From Oscillospiraceae bacterium (GTDB taxonomy: Bacteria; Bacillota; Clostridia; Oscillospirales; Ruminococcaceae): 64,000 nucleotides of DNA. Each line of letters begins with the position of its first letter. Position 1 is the stretch's first letter. Shown one piece after another: positions 51,677-59,841 of this stretch. The stretch covers positions 124,001 to 188,000 of the forward strand of contig JAHYZA010000005.1 of NCBI GenBank assembly GCA_019424695.1, in the 5' to 3' direction. The notes below the pieces were generated by a model. It made no database searches. It was not told the DNA's origin and was given only the letters and a program-made list of their open reading frames with translations. The position numbers and the translations under genes are program-made.

Positions 51677-52594
51677 TCAGGCACCCTCCTTTGCGGTCTC
51701 TGTCAGACTCAGAAAAATCTCCTCCAGAGACTTGGTATGCCGTGTCAGTTCTACAACTCCGGCGCCACTATCCGCCAACGCCTGTACGAGCCCGGCCAGC
51801 AGATCATCCCGTAGCGGCGGAATGGTAAGCACGTCCGCATCCTGGCGCGGCGAAATCCCCTGGGCACGCAGGATAGGCAATGCCTTTTGGGGCTGCAGCA
51901 GGCGCATACTCAACGCGCCGCGACTGTGGCGCTGGAGTTCCCGCAGGGGCCCCTCAAACAACATTTTGCCATGGTTGATGATGCCGACCTGACTGACCAG
52001 TTGTTCCATTTCTCCCAACAGATGGCTGGAAACCAACACGGTACAACCTGTGGCGGCAGGCATGTCAGAGAGTAAAGCCCGCATTTCCTGGATGCCGGCG
52101 GGGTCAAGACCGTTGGTGGGTTCATCCAAAATCAGAAGTTTGGGGCTGCCCAGAAGAGCCATTGCTATGCCCAACCGCTGCTTCATGCCCAGAGAGTACT
52201 GCCCGACCTTTCGATTGCGGTCGCCGGTAAGATGCACGATATCCAGAACGCGCCCGATGTCCTTGTGGGGGACGCCTTTCAGGTCTGCAACGATTTGCAG
52301 GTTCTCCTGTGCGGTCAGATGCAGGTAACCGGACGGCGATTCGATCAGGCTTCCGGTCTGACGCAGCAGCGAAAGCCGATTGGACTCGGTGAGTTCTTTC
52401 CCCAGCAGAAAGACCTGCCCGGCACTGGGATGAATCAATCCCAGCAGCATTTTCATGGTTGTGCTTTTGCCGGCACCGTTGGGGCCGATGAATCCATATA
52501 CACAGCCTTGCGGCACGTGCAGTTCCATATGATCTACGGCTCTATGCTTGCCGTAGGTTTTGCACAGATTTTTGGTTTCAATCACAGTTTGCAT
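51677..52594 (-). CDS. ABC transporter ATP-binding protein, lantibiotic-immunity (LanF) type
   Basis: 305 residues. Walker A GPNGAGKST is near 39, signature YSLGMKQRLGIAMALLG near 137, Walker B LLILDEPTNGLDP near 157, and the Q-loop reads LIESPSGYLHLTA, with the Glu typical of LanF/BcrA-like ATPases. AGGAGAG stands before ATG 52594. It forms the ATPase of the two-permease exporter downstream. Divergent from the two-component genes. Confidence 0.88.
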   Translation of the reverse strand: MQTVIETKNLCKTYGKHRAVDHMELHVPQGCVYGFIGPNGAGKSTTMKMLLGLIHPSAGQVFLLGKELTESNRLSLLRQTGSLIESPSGYLHLTAQENLQIVADLKGVPHKDIGRVLDIVHLTGDRNRKVGQYSLGMKQRLGIAMALLGSPKLLILDEPTNGLDPAGIQEMRALLSDMPAATGCTVLVSSHLLGEMEQLVSQVGIINHGKMLFEGPLRELQRHSRGALSMRLLQPQKALPILRAQGISPRQDADVLTIPPLRDDLLAGLVQALADSGAGVVELTRHTKSLEEIFLSLTETAKEGA

Positions 52595-52634
52595 GATGTT
52601 CTCTCCTTTGCGATGGACTTTTCGGATCAAGAGC

Positions 52635-52689
52635 ATCATACACAATGAAACTTAAGATCCCGAAAATCTGCGCTTAATTTTAGCTTAAG
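52635..52689 (-). promoter_or_regulatory. putative regulator-activated promoter with CTTAA direct repeats
   Basis: CTTAA occurs at 52651, 52673 and 52684: the last two are separated by 6 bases (11-base period), the first by two periods. On the minus strand the nearest TTAAG box ends about 10 bases before TATGAT (52635-52640). It thus holds the place of a -35 box for the ABC operon. This pentanucleotide-N6-pentanucleotide layout is the one known for LanR-type OmpR regulators such as SpaR. A larger inverted repeat (CCCGAAAATCT/AGATTTTCGGG) also overlaps. Confidence 0.6.
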
Positions 52690-52727
52690 ATTTTCGGGGT
52701 CCCATGGCCTTGGATGGTGGAGTGCTG

Positions 52728-52733
52728 TATAAT
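52728..52733 (+). promoter_or_regulatory. -10 box of the two-component operon
   Basis: TATAAT 18 bases before the ATG at 52751. The -35 position holds only TGGCCT, so activation may be needed. Confidence 0.5.
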
Positions 52734-52750
52734 GAGAGCGAGGTGAAATC

Positions 52751-53470
52751 ATGCAGACGATTTATGACGCTCAAATACTGTTGGTGGACGACACTCCGGA
52801 ATTGCTGGATTTGTTGTGCGAACATCTGCGTGCCGCCGGGTATTGCAAAATTGAAACGGCAGAAAACTGTACGGCTGCCCGAAAACGCTTTGCCGCGCAG
52901 CGGCCGGAACTGATGATTTTGGACATCAATCTGCCGGATGGGGATGGTTTTGCTCTGTTTCGTCAGCTGCGTGCCCAGGCGGATGTACCGGCGCTTTTCC
53001 TTTCGGCCCGGGATGCAGACGCAGATCGTCTGTTCGGCTTGGGTCTTGGTGCCGACGATTATCTGACCAAACCGTTTCTGATGCAGGAACTGCTGCTGCG
53101 TGTGCAGCACATCCTGCAGCGGGCGTACCGGGCGGAACTCCAGCGCGCTACAGGCGGGCATCTGCAACTGGGTACCCGCCGCGTCGAACTGGCTGATGCC
53201 CAGGTCCGGTTGCCGGATGGTTCGGTCTTACCGCTCACGGCGACTGAACGGGCGCTTTTGCAAAAGCTGGCGGAAAATCGGGGGCACATTATCACATACG
53301 ATGCGTTGTATCAGTCTGTGTGGGGGCAGGACTATTTTGGCTGTGAAAACAGTCTGAATGTACATATACGCCATCTGCGGGAAAAAATTGAGGAAAATGC
53401 CAGCAAACCGCGCTGGCTGATAACGGTGCGGGGAATCGGATATAAACTGCTGGGAGAGGAGCGCCCATGA
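52751..53470 (+). CDS. OmpR-family response regulator
   Basis: 239 residues. The receiver domain has ILLVDDTP at the start, the phospho-acceptor Asp in LMILDINLPDGDG (about residue 57), and Lys in YLTKPF near 107. A winged-helix C-terminal domain (LTATERALLQKLAENRGHIITYDALYQSVWG) covers residues 140-237. The stop overlaps the kinase start by 4 bases. The likely target is the divergent ABC operon. Confidence 0.92.
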   Translation: MQTIYDAQILLVDDTPELLDLLCEHLRAAGYCKIETAENCTAARKRFAAQRPELMILDINLPDGDGFALFRQLRAQADVPALFLSARDADADRLFGLGLGADDYLTKPFLMQELLLRVQHILQRAYRAELQRATGGHLQLGTRRVELADAQVRLPDGSVLPLTATERALLQKLAENRGHIITYDALYQSVWGQDYFGCENSLNVHIRHLREKIEENASKPRWLITVRGIGYKLLGEERP

Positions 53471-54834
53471 AAACATTTGTGCGGCTGATCCGGCGTTATG
53501 TGTTGTTGGCGGTGGGACTGTCGTTGCTGCTCATCGTGCTGGCGCTGGTGCTGATCGTCTGGATTGGTGTGCATTTTGGCTTGGTATGGCAAAAGCAGGT
53601 CAGTTACAGCTATGAGGAAATTGCCAATCATTTGCAGTTGAACAGCTCAGGAGAGTTTGCTTTTGACGAAGGACAGACAGACTATTGGCTGCAAGGCTAT
53701 GAATGGGCTATGGTACTGGATGATGGAGGGCAGGTGATCTGGCAGTACCAGCTGCCCCAGGAACTGAATCGGTCCTATACAGCGCCGGAAATCGCGGCTT
53801 TTTCCCGCTGGTATCTGGCGGATTATCCGGTTTTCTGTCAGGTGCGGGATTACGGCCTGCTGGTGCTGGGAATGCCCAAAGACAGTTTGTGGAAATATAA
53901 TTTCTGGACCTATCCGGACCTGATCGAATGGTTTTTTTATCGGGGTTCGAGCCTGATAGCGGGTGTACTTGTGTTAATTCTTGTACTTTGTCTGGTGTTC
54001 AGCTGGCGGGGGGCACGGTCTTTGCGGACGGTGGCAGGCGGTCTGGATGCACTGGCTGAGGGACGCACGGTACATCTGACGACCCGGGGCTTTGCGGGGG
54101 AACTGGCAGAAAAACTGAACCAGACCAGTGCCCAGCTGCAATATCGCAACGAAATTATAGAACAGCGGGACAATGCCCGCACCCAGTGGATCTCCGGTGT
54201 CAGTCATGACATTCGGACGCCCTTGTCCCTGATTCTGGGGTGGGCGGAGCAGTTGCGGCGGGATACCGCTTTGCCGGAAGCGGCCCGCCATAAGGCCGGG
54301 GGAATTCAGACGCAGAGCGAAAAAATCCGGGCGCTGGTAGAGGATCTGAATCTGACCAGCAAACTGCAATACGGTGCACAGCCTCTGCGCTGTGAAAAGC
54401 TCCCTGCGGGACCATTGCTGCGCCACCTGGTGGCGGATTTCTGCAATGGACCATTGGCAGAGCCATGTGAAGTGGAATTGAATGTGCAGCCCTCAGCAGA
54501 GACCGCCGTGCTGCAGGTTGATACGGCACTGCTGGCCCGCGCTTTTGAAAATGTCCTGGGAAACAGCGTGCGGCATAATTCGGGAACGGTCCATTGTGAA
54601 GTGACAGCATACGTAGAGGGACAAGACCTTTGCATTACCTTTAAGGACGATGGCAAGGGATATCCGGCGGCTGTTCTGGAGGCGCTGCAAACCGGGCAGA
54701 CGGTGGAAAACACCCCGCATATTCTGGGACTTCATGTGGTGGAGCAAATTCTGCAGGCTCACGGGGGAAAAGCACAGTTTGCTCAGAATGTTCCGAAAGG
54801 AAGCAAAGTGGTTCTGCAGCTTCCGGTGGCATAA
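53467..54834 (+). CDS. sensor histidine kinase
   Basis: 455 residues. Two membrane helices (about 11-37 and 160-178) enclose an outside sensor region of about 120 residues. HAMP-like linker, H box SHDIRTPLSLILGW (His near 246), N box FENVLGNSVRHN, and G boxes DDGKGYP and LGLHVVEQIL follow. It pairs with the response regulator. The size of the sensor loop fits peptide-sensing kinases of the LanK type more than the short-loop BceS type. Confidence 0.9.
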   Translation: MKTFVRLIRRYVLLAVGLSLLLIVLALVLIVWIGVHFGLVWQKQVSYSYEEIANHLQLNSSGEFAFDEGQTDYWLQGYEWAMVLDDGGQVIWQYQLPQELNRSYTAPEIAAFSRWYLADYPVFCQVRDYGLLVLGMPKDSLWKYNFWTYPDLIEWFFYRGSSLIAGVLVLILVLCLVFSWRGARSLRTVAGGLDALAEGRTVHLTTRGFAGELAEKLNQTSAQLQYRNEIIEQRDNARTQWISGVSHDIRTPLSLILGWAEQLRRDTALPEAARHKAGGIQTQSEKIRALVEDLNLTSKLQYGAQPLRCEKLPAGPLLRHLVADFCNGPLAEPCEVELNVQPSAETAVLQVDTALLARAFENVLGNSVRHNSGTVHCEVTAYVEGQDLCITFKDDGKGYPAAVLEALQTGQTVENTPHILGLHVVEQILQAHGGKAQFAQNVPKGSKVVLQLPVA

Positions 54835-54838
54835 AAAT

Positions 54839-54871
54839 ATCCCGTCTGCCAAAAACAGACGGGATGTTTTT
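54839..54871 (+). terminator. intrinsic terminator of the two-component operon
   Basis: ATCCCGTCTG (54839-54848) pairs with CAGACGGGAT (54856-54865), followed by GTTTTT. The 180 bases from here to 55049 hold nothing I recognise. Confidence 0.88.
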
Positions 54872-55049
54872 ATGATTGCAGGTTACAAGAGGCGTCTGCG
54901 GATGTTCATAGAATAATCATTTCCGCCATAAGCAGTAGCGATTCCAGGGCTCTGGGACAACGGAAATACAAAGGGAGGACGGCTGTTCGGGTGAATGAGC
55001 TGCCCGTTCTTGCCGTTGCAAAGACAATCAAGCGAAGGGCCAGAGTAGT

Positions 55050-55742
55050 TCACTTCGCTGCGCTATCGGAAAGAATACGTTCAAGCAGGGAAAACAACGT
55101 TTCGGTGTTCTGCTGAAACTGTGGGTAGAAATCATCGCCCAAATCATAATCAAGATACAGAGCACGTTCGATGCGTCGCGTGGCCGTCATAAAATGCGGA
55201 TTTCGGGCACCGCCGGCAGCCAGTAACTGCTCCGAAATCCGGGTACAGACCACGGCCCACCGTGCGTCAATGCCGGCACGTTCCGGGATGGCAGCGTCCT
55301 CCAGGTAATCCTGCAGGGTCCGTCCTTCGGCGCAGCGGCCGCACAGTGGCAGCTGCGGTTGATACTCGGTACGCGCAGTCACCGGGTCGATGCTCTGCCC
55401 CAGGGGATACAATGCGCAGGCCAATGGTCGAGCTTCATGAATGACACAGGCATTTCCCTCAAAAAAACGGCAGTTACCGGTCTTGGGGTCTGGTGTCAGC
55501 CGCAAGGCGGGCAGACAGCTCTGCGGGGCAATATAGCTTTTACAGAAGGCATTCGCTACAATCCGGGGAGACAGCCGAAGCCGCCGTGCAATGCGGTACA
55601 GATCATATCCGGATAAAACCAGATCCCGCCGCTGGCGGCAGCAATCTCCGCATCCGGCGCACACGAAAGAAAAATCATCCCCGGGGGCCAGGACAGGACC
55701 GAGCGACCAGGTCTCCGTGCCGCGGCCCGGCTCCACGATCAC
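55050..55742 (-). CDS. YkgJ-family cysteine-cluster protein
   Basis: 230 residues. CAGCGDCCRQ near 29-38, then a Cys in CRFFEGNACVIHEARPLACALYP and CGRC near 133, follow the CxxCxxCC ... C pattern of the YkgJ/Fli-B-like zinc- or iron-binding family. The start is GTG at 55742, overlapping the dehydrogenase stop by 4 bases, so the two are coupled. The function of the family is unknown to me; some members are thought to be chaperones or methylases. Confidence 0.8.
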   Translation of the reverse strand: MIVEPGRGTETWSLGPVLAPGDDFSFVCAGCGDCCRQRRDLVLSGYDLYRIARRLRLSPRIVANAFCKSYIAPQSCLPALRLTPDPKTGNCRFFEGNACVIHEARPLACALYPLGQSIDPVTARTEYQPQLPLCGRCAEGRTLQDYLEDAAIPERAGIDARWAVVCTRISEQLLAAGGARNPHFMTATRRIERALYLDYDLGDDFYPQFQQNTETLFSLLERILSDSAAK

Positions 55743-56725
55743 AGGCGGACCTCACAGGGATTCTCTCGCCCGGAGGTAAAATCCGCCACCGCCTCGAAGG
55801 CACTTTGCACCATGCTGGCGACATTTACATCGGTGTAAAATGCCGTGTGAGGACTGACGATGACATTGGGGTAACTGCGCAGCAGGTTCAGCTCGCGGTT
55901 GGGCAGGGCCTCGCCACAGCGATTGTAGTAGCAGATGCCGTTTTCGTCTTCCACTACATCCAGCCCGGCACCACCAATTTTTCCGCTTTCCAGGCCGTGT
56001 AACAGGGATTCGGGGTCGATCAGGGTGCCCCGGGCGGTATTGATCAGCAGAACACCGTCCTTCATTTTAGAGATGGCATCACCGTCGATCAAATGGTAGT
56101 TTTCTGCGGTGGCGTTCAAATGCAGGGTGATAACGTCACTTCGGGCATACAGTTCATCCAGGGAAACGTACTCTGCATAGGGGCGTACCGCATCAGAGGG
56201 ATAAAGGTCGTACGCCAGAATTTTGCAGCCGAAGCCGGAAAGATGGCGGATGACCGTGCTGCCGATCTTGCCAGTGCCGATCACGCCGACCGTGCAGCCG
56301 GAAAGATCGCGGCCCATCTTGCCCGGCAGGGAATAATCCTGCGCCGCAGCGCGCACCATGATCTGGTTCATTTTCCGCGTGGCCATCAGCATCAGCATAA
56401 TGGTGTAGTTCGCGACTCCCTCCGGCGGATAGTGGCTGTGGCTCACACGAAGGCCCAGTCGCTTGGCGGTGTCCAGCGGGATGTGGTCGTACCCGATGCT
56501 GCGGCAGGGCAGATATTTGACACCCATTTGGGAAAAGACTTCCAGGTATTCGGGGCGAATCTCGCAGGGGTTGGTGCTTACTGCGTCACAGCCTTCTGCC
56601 AAATGCAGGTTATCCGGGGTGGGGACTTCGGATGTCCACTTATAGTCGATACCGTACTTTTCACGGTTCGGTTCACAGTACTGCAGTTCGTCAAAGGGAC
56701 GCAGTGCATAAAAAAGAATCTTCAT
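55739..56725 (-). CDS. D-isomer-specific 2-hydroxyacid dehydrogenase (D-lactate dehydrogenase/VanH-like)
   Basis: 328 residues. The NAD site GVIGTGKIGSTVIRHL is near 149; catalytic Arg in NTARGTLID (about 233), Glu in VVEDENG, and His in SPHTAFYT near 295 are all present. It resembles D-lactate dehydrogenases, including VanH, which make D-lactate from pyruvate. No D-Ala-D-Lac ligase (VanA/B-type) is in the window, so fermentation is the simpler role. AGGAG precedes the ATG; a TATAAT box lies at 56746-56751. Confidence 0.88.
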   Translation of the reverse strand: MKILFYALRPFDELQYCEPNREKYGIDYKWTSEVPTPDNLHLAEGCDAVSTNPCEIRPEYLEVFSQMGVKYLPCRSIGYDHIPLDTAKRLGLRVSHSHYPPEGVANYTIMLMLMATRKMNQIMVRAAAQDYSLPGKMGRDLSGCTVGVIGTGKIGSTVIRHLSGFGCKILAYDLYPSDAVRPYAEYVSLDELYARSDVITLHLNATAENYHLIDGDAISKMKDGVLLINTARGTLIDPESLLHGLESGKIGGAGLDVVEDENGICYYNRCGEALPNRELNLLRSYPNVIVSPHTAFYTDVNVASMVQSAFEAVADFTSGRENPCEVRL

Positions 56726-56756
56726 ACAAAGTCATCTCCTGTTGCATTATAGAAAA

Positions 56757-56800
56757 TTAAAAAATCCCGCCGGCCATTGAGTACAAAGGCCGGTCCCGGC
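56757..56800 (-). terminator. terminator of the minus-strand C_GCAxxG_C_C unit
   Basis: Minus strand: CCGGCC and GGCCGG arms with a 12-base loop, then CGGGATTTTTT. It lies between the esterase remnant and the dehydrogenase promoter. Confidence 0.65.
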
Positions 56801-57044
56801 GGCAGTGTTGCGGCGCATAGGCGCCGGTGCGCAGCAGGGTGAATACTGGGTATCCGGTCTGTAAAAATTGTATGGCTGCCAAATCGGACTCCTGCGCGCT
56901 GCGGCGTTCAGAACCACCGCCAGGAAGAATAAGCACCACGGGGCAAATATTGCAAGCAGACCTCTCTGCAGTTTTATCGCGAAGGTGGCCGGTGTACCTG
57001 ACACCGCCGGACAACGTATGGCTGTAAAACGCTTTCAGCAGAAG
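56757..57044 (-). pseudogene. remnant of an alpha/beta-hydrolase (esterase) gene
   Basis: One frame reads FYSHTLSGGVRYTGHL, then PVVLILPGGG, SAQESDLAAIQFLQTGYPVF, the N-terminal start of BD-FAE-type esterases (usual form: VLILPGGGY, SxxEx-x-AxxF, GYxVFxL). No ATG precedes it; CTG/TTG stand at the expected place. The frame ends inside the terminator hairpin at 56757, with no nucleophile Ser or His. About 85 residues of a 270-300 residue enzyme remain. Probably a deletion fused the front to the terminator. Confidence 0.5.
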
Positions 57045-57070
57045 CCGTTCTTTCTGCACGAAAAGTGTTT

Positions 57071-57538
57071 TCAGCACTCCTGTCGGGGCAGGGGATGCTG
57101 TTCGATGTACTCTGCCATAATGTCGGCGGCCAGGCGCACCAGCTCGGGGCAGGGACGCTTTTTGTAGTATTCCGAGGTGCGCGCACTGGCAACCGGGCTG
57201 CCCTCGGCTTTGCTGAGCCCCAACAGTTCGCGGCAAACGATACTGCCACCGCCGTTACGTGCCTTGTACTGTTCGGCCAGGGCCTGAACTTCGGTGTAGG
57301 TCTGGGTCTTTTTGGTGGGATCGGTATTGCCGTACAGTGCGCCCAGCACCAGGGTGATTCCTGAAAAAGCACCGCATACTTCACGCATGCGGCCAACCCC
57401 CCCGCCGAATCCGGAGGCCATTTTCAAGGCTTGTTCTTCGGTAAGGCCCATTTCCGATGCAAAGGCCAGTGCCACGCACTGACTGCAATTATACCCCTTA
57501 AAAAACGCCTCATAGGCTTTGTCACCGTATTGGGACAT
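57071..57538 (-). CDS. C_GCAxxG_C_C family protein
   Basis: 155 residues. The conserved Cys are in GYNCSQCVALAF (near 20) and VCGAFSGITLVLGAL (near 58), then IVCRELLG and RPCPELV, the pattern for which the family is named. It likely binds a metal or cluster; the role is unknown. I start at ATG 57538 (MSQYGDKAY), 12 bases after AAAGGA. An upstream ATG (57571) in frame is possible. Confidence 0.85.
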   Translation of the reverse strand: MSQYGDKAYEAFFKGYNCSQCVALAFASEMGLTEEQALKMASGFGGGVGRMREVCGAFSGITLVLGALYGNTDPTKKTQTYTEVQALAEQYKARNGGGSIVCRELLGLSKAEGSPVASARTSEYYKKRPCPELVRLAADIMAEYIEQHPLPRQEC

Positions 57539-57666
57539 CGTTACATCACATTCCTTTTTATGAAATTCCATGTACAGAATACCCCAATTTGCACGATTTG
57601 AAAAGGGGAAAAGCATTTTTTTCGCCAGAGGCTTTTTAAAATTTTTGTTAAAAGCATTGGAAAGAC

Positions 57667-57695
57667 TTGCACTTTGCAGAAAAGAGTGCTAAACT
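57667..57695 (+). promoter_or_regulatory. promoter of htpG
   Basis: TTGCAC (57667-57672), 17-base spacer, TAAACT (57690-57695). The spacer and -10 include GAGTGCTAAAC, a CIRCE half-site. Confidence 0.65.
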
Positions 57696-57699
57696 ACCG

Positions 57700-57726
57700 T
57701 TAGCAGTTAAAAACAAAGAGTGCTAA
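57700..57726 (+). promoter_or_regulatory. imperfect CIRCE element before htpG
   Basis: TTAGCAGTT, nine bases, GAGTGCTAA: the right half is perfect and the left half differs at two positions. A further GAGTGCTAA half-site lies at 57684-57692. The layout relative to the -10 box is the same as at groESL, so HrcA control is likely, perhaps weaker. Confidence 0.7.
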
Positions 57727-57764
57727 TTCCGCTCTAATTCATTGCAAAAGCGAGGTCATTTTGT

Positions 57765-59666
57765 ATGGCAATGCGTCAATTCAAGGCCGAAAGCAAAAAG
57801 CTGCTCGACCTGATGATCAATTCTATTTATACCAATCGTGAGATCTTCCTGCGTGAGCTGATCTCCAATGCGTCGGATGCTTGCGACAAGCGTTACTTCA
57901 AGAGCCTGACCGATACATCCATCGACATCACCAAGGAAGATCTGAAGATTCACATTCAGCCTGATAAGGACAGCCGCACCCTGACCATCAGCGATAACGG
58001 TATCGGCATGACCAAGGAAGAGCTGGAAAAGAACCTGGGCACGATTGCAAAGTCCGGTTCTCTGGATTTCAAGACCGAGAATCAAAGCGACAACATCGAC
58101 ATCATCGGTCAGTTTGGCGTTGGCTTCTATTCTGCTTTCATGGTCGCCAGCAAGGTCACGGTCATTTCCCGTGCGCAGGGCGAGGACACTGCCTGGAAGT
58201 GGGAATCCCAGGGCGTCGAGGGGTATACGCTGACCGAAGCCGAAAAAGAGGATGTCGGCACGGAAATCATCCTGGTCCTCAAAGAGGATACCGACACCGA
58301 CAAGTATAGCGAATATCTGGATGAGTACACGCTGGCCGGCCTTGTGAAGAAATACAGCGATTACATCCGGTTCCCCATCACGATGTATCGTGAAAAGTCC
58401 CGCCAGAAGCCCAAACCGGAGGACGCAGGCGACGATTACAAGCCGGAGTATGAAACCTATACCGAACTCGAAACGCTGAACAGTATGGTGCCCATCTGGA
58501 AGCGTCCGAAGAGTGAGGTCAAGGATGAGGACTACAACGAGTTTTACAAGAACAAGTTCATGGATTACTCCGACCCGCTGCGCGTGATCACCAGCCGCAC
58601 CGAGGGCACCGCAACCTACACGGCCCTGCTTTTCATTCCCAGCCGCACCCCCTATGACTATTACACCAAAGAGTACGAAAAGGGATTGGCGCTGTACGCT
58701 TCCGGCGTTATGATCATGGAAAAGTGCGCTGATCTGCTGCCGGACTACTTCAGCTTTGTCAAGGGCGTTGTGGACAGTGAGGACCTGAGCCTGAACATCA
58801 GCCGTGAGACGCTGCAGAAAGACAGCCAGTTGAAGCTGATGCGTAACAGCCTGGAGAAGAAGATCAAGAACGAGCTGCATGCGATGCTCGTGAATGATCG
58901 CGACAAGTACGAAACGTTCTGGAAAGCCTTTGGCCGTCAGATCAAATTCGGCATCTATGGCGACTATGGCATGCACAAAGATCTTCTGGCGGATCTGCTG
59001 CTGTTCTACTCTGCCAAAGAGCAGAAGCTGGTAACCCTGGACGAATATATCGAGAAGATGCCCGAAGGCCAGAAGTGCATTTACTACGCAGCCGGTGATG
59101 ATACTGACCGTTTGGGCAAACTGCCCAATGCCCAGCTGGTTCTGAGCAAAGGCTACGACCTGTTGCTCTGCACCGAAGATGTGGACGAATTCTGCTTGCA
59201 GATGATGCGAGATTACAAGGAAAAGGAATTCAAGAACATCAATTCCGGCGATCTGGGCCTTGAGACAGAGGAAGAAAAGAAAGCCGCTGAGGAGACGGAA
59301 ACCGAAAACAAGGATCTGTTTGAGGAAATCAAGAAGGCACTGAACGGCAAAGTCAAGGAAGTCAAGGTCAATCCTACGCTGCAAGAGCATCCCGTTACGC
59401 TGTCCAGTGAAGGCGGCATCTCGATGGAGATGGAGAAAGTCCTGCGCAGGATGCCCAATGGCGAGGGCGTTGAGAGCACCAAGGTGTTGGAGCTGAACCC
59501 CTCTCACGCCGTGTTTACGGCTCTGAAAGAAGCCCATGAGGCAGGCAATACCGAAAAAATCGGCAAGTATGCGGAACTTTTGTATGACCAGGCACTGCTG
59601 ATCGCCGGGCTGCCCATCGAAGATCCGGTTGCGTATGCACAGCTTGTTTGCGGTTTGATGAAATAA
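57765..59666 (+). CDS. htpG: molecular chaperone HtpG (Hsp90)
   Basis: 633 residues. The ATP site is seen as LRELISNASDACDK (about 29-42), DNGIGMTKEEL and GQFGVGFYSAFMVA; the middle domain has NISRETLQ. The C-terminal domain is present. It matures client proteins under stress. GAGGTC lies 9 bases before the ATG. The Glu/Lys-rich stretch near residue 500 (EEEKKAAEETETENKD) is an acidic linker. Confidence 0.97.
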   Translation: MAMRQFKAESKKLLDLMINSIYTNREIFLRELISNASDACDKRYFKSLTDTSIDITKEDLKIHIQPDKDSRTLTISDNGIGMTKEELEKNLGTIAKSGSLDFKTENQSDNIDIIGQFGVGFYSAFMVASKVTVISRAQGEDTAWKWESQGVEGYTLTEAEKEDVGTEIILVLKEDTDTDKYSEYLDEYTLAGLVKKYSDYIRFPITMYREKSRQKPKPEDAGDDYKPEYETYTELETLNSMVPIWKRPKSEVKDEDYNEFYKNKFMDYSDPLRVITSRTEGTATYTALLFIPSRTPYDYYTKEYEKGLALYASGVMIMEKCADLLPDYFSFVKGVVDSEDLSLNISRETLQKDSQLKLMRNSLEKKIKNELHAMLVNDRDKYETFWKAFGRQIKFGIYGDYGMHKDLLADLLLFYSAKEQKLVTLDEYIEKMPEGQKCIYYAAGDDTDRLGKLPNAQLVLSKGYDLLLCTEDVDEFCLQMMRDYKEKEFKNINSGDLGLETEEEKKAAEETETENKDLFEEIKKALNGKVKEVKVNPTLQEHPVTLSSEGGISMEMEKVLRRMPNGEGVESTKVLELNPSHAVFTALKEAHEAGNTEKIGKYAELLYDQALLIAGLPIEDPVAYAQLVCGLMK

Positions 59667-59686
59667 CGCCTATCATTTGAAAAGCA

Positions 59687-59721
59687 AGGAGTCGGGGAGT
59701 TCGCTTCCCGGCTTCTTTTTT
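59687..59721 (+). terminator. intrinsic terminator after htpG
   Basis: Thirteen-pair stem with three G-T pairs (59687-59699 with 59704-59716), TTCG tetraloop, T5. Confidence 0.8.
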
Positions 59722-59751
59722 ATGGGGTTGTACTTTTTTGTCAAAAAATGT

Positions 59752-59780
59752 TTGCCGCGGAGCAAAAAATGTGCTATTCT
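59752..59780 (+). promoter_or_regulatory. promoter of the second AraC gene
   Basis: TTGCCG (59752-59757), 17-base spacer, TATTCT (59775-59780), about 60 bases before the ATG. Confidence 0.55.
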
Positions 59781-59841
59781 AATGATAAGGACAAAAAAGG
59801 CTGTTTTGCGCAGAAGGGCAATCCAGCAAAAGGAGTTTATG

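Noticed and set aside
54872..55049. Possible small GTG-started ORF behind GGGAGG
   Set aside because: Short, runs into the opposite-strand gene and has no conserved-looking sequence.
55739..56725. Vancomycin-resistance (vanH) gene
   Set aside because: No VanA/B-type ligase or VanX is near; a general D-lactate dehydrogenase explains it better.
57756..59537. 593-codon minus-strand frame opposite htpG
   Set aside because: Shadow frame for the same reason; crosses the htpG start region with no features.
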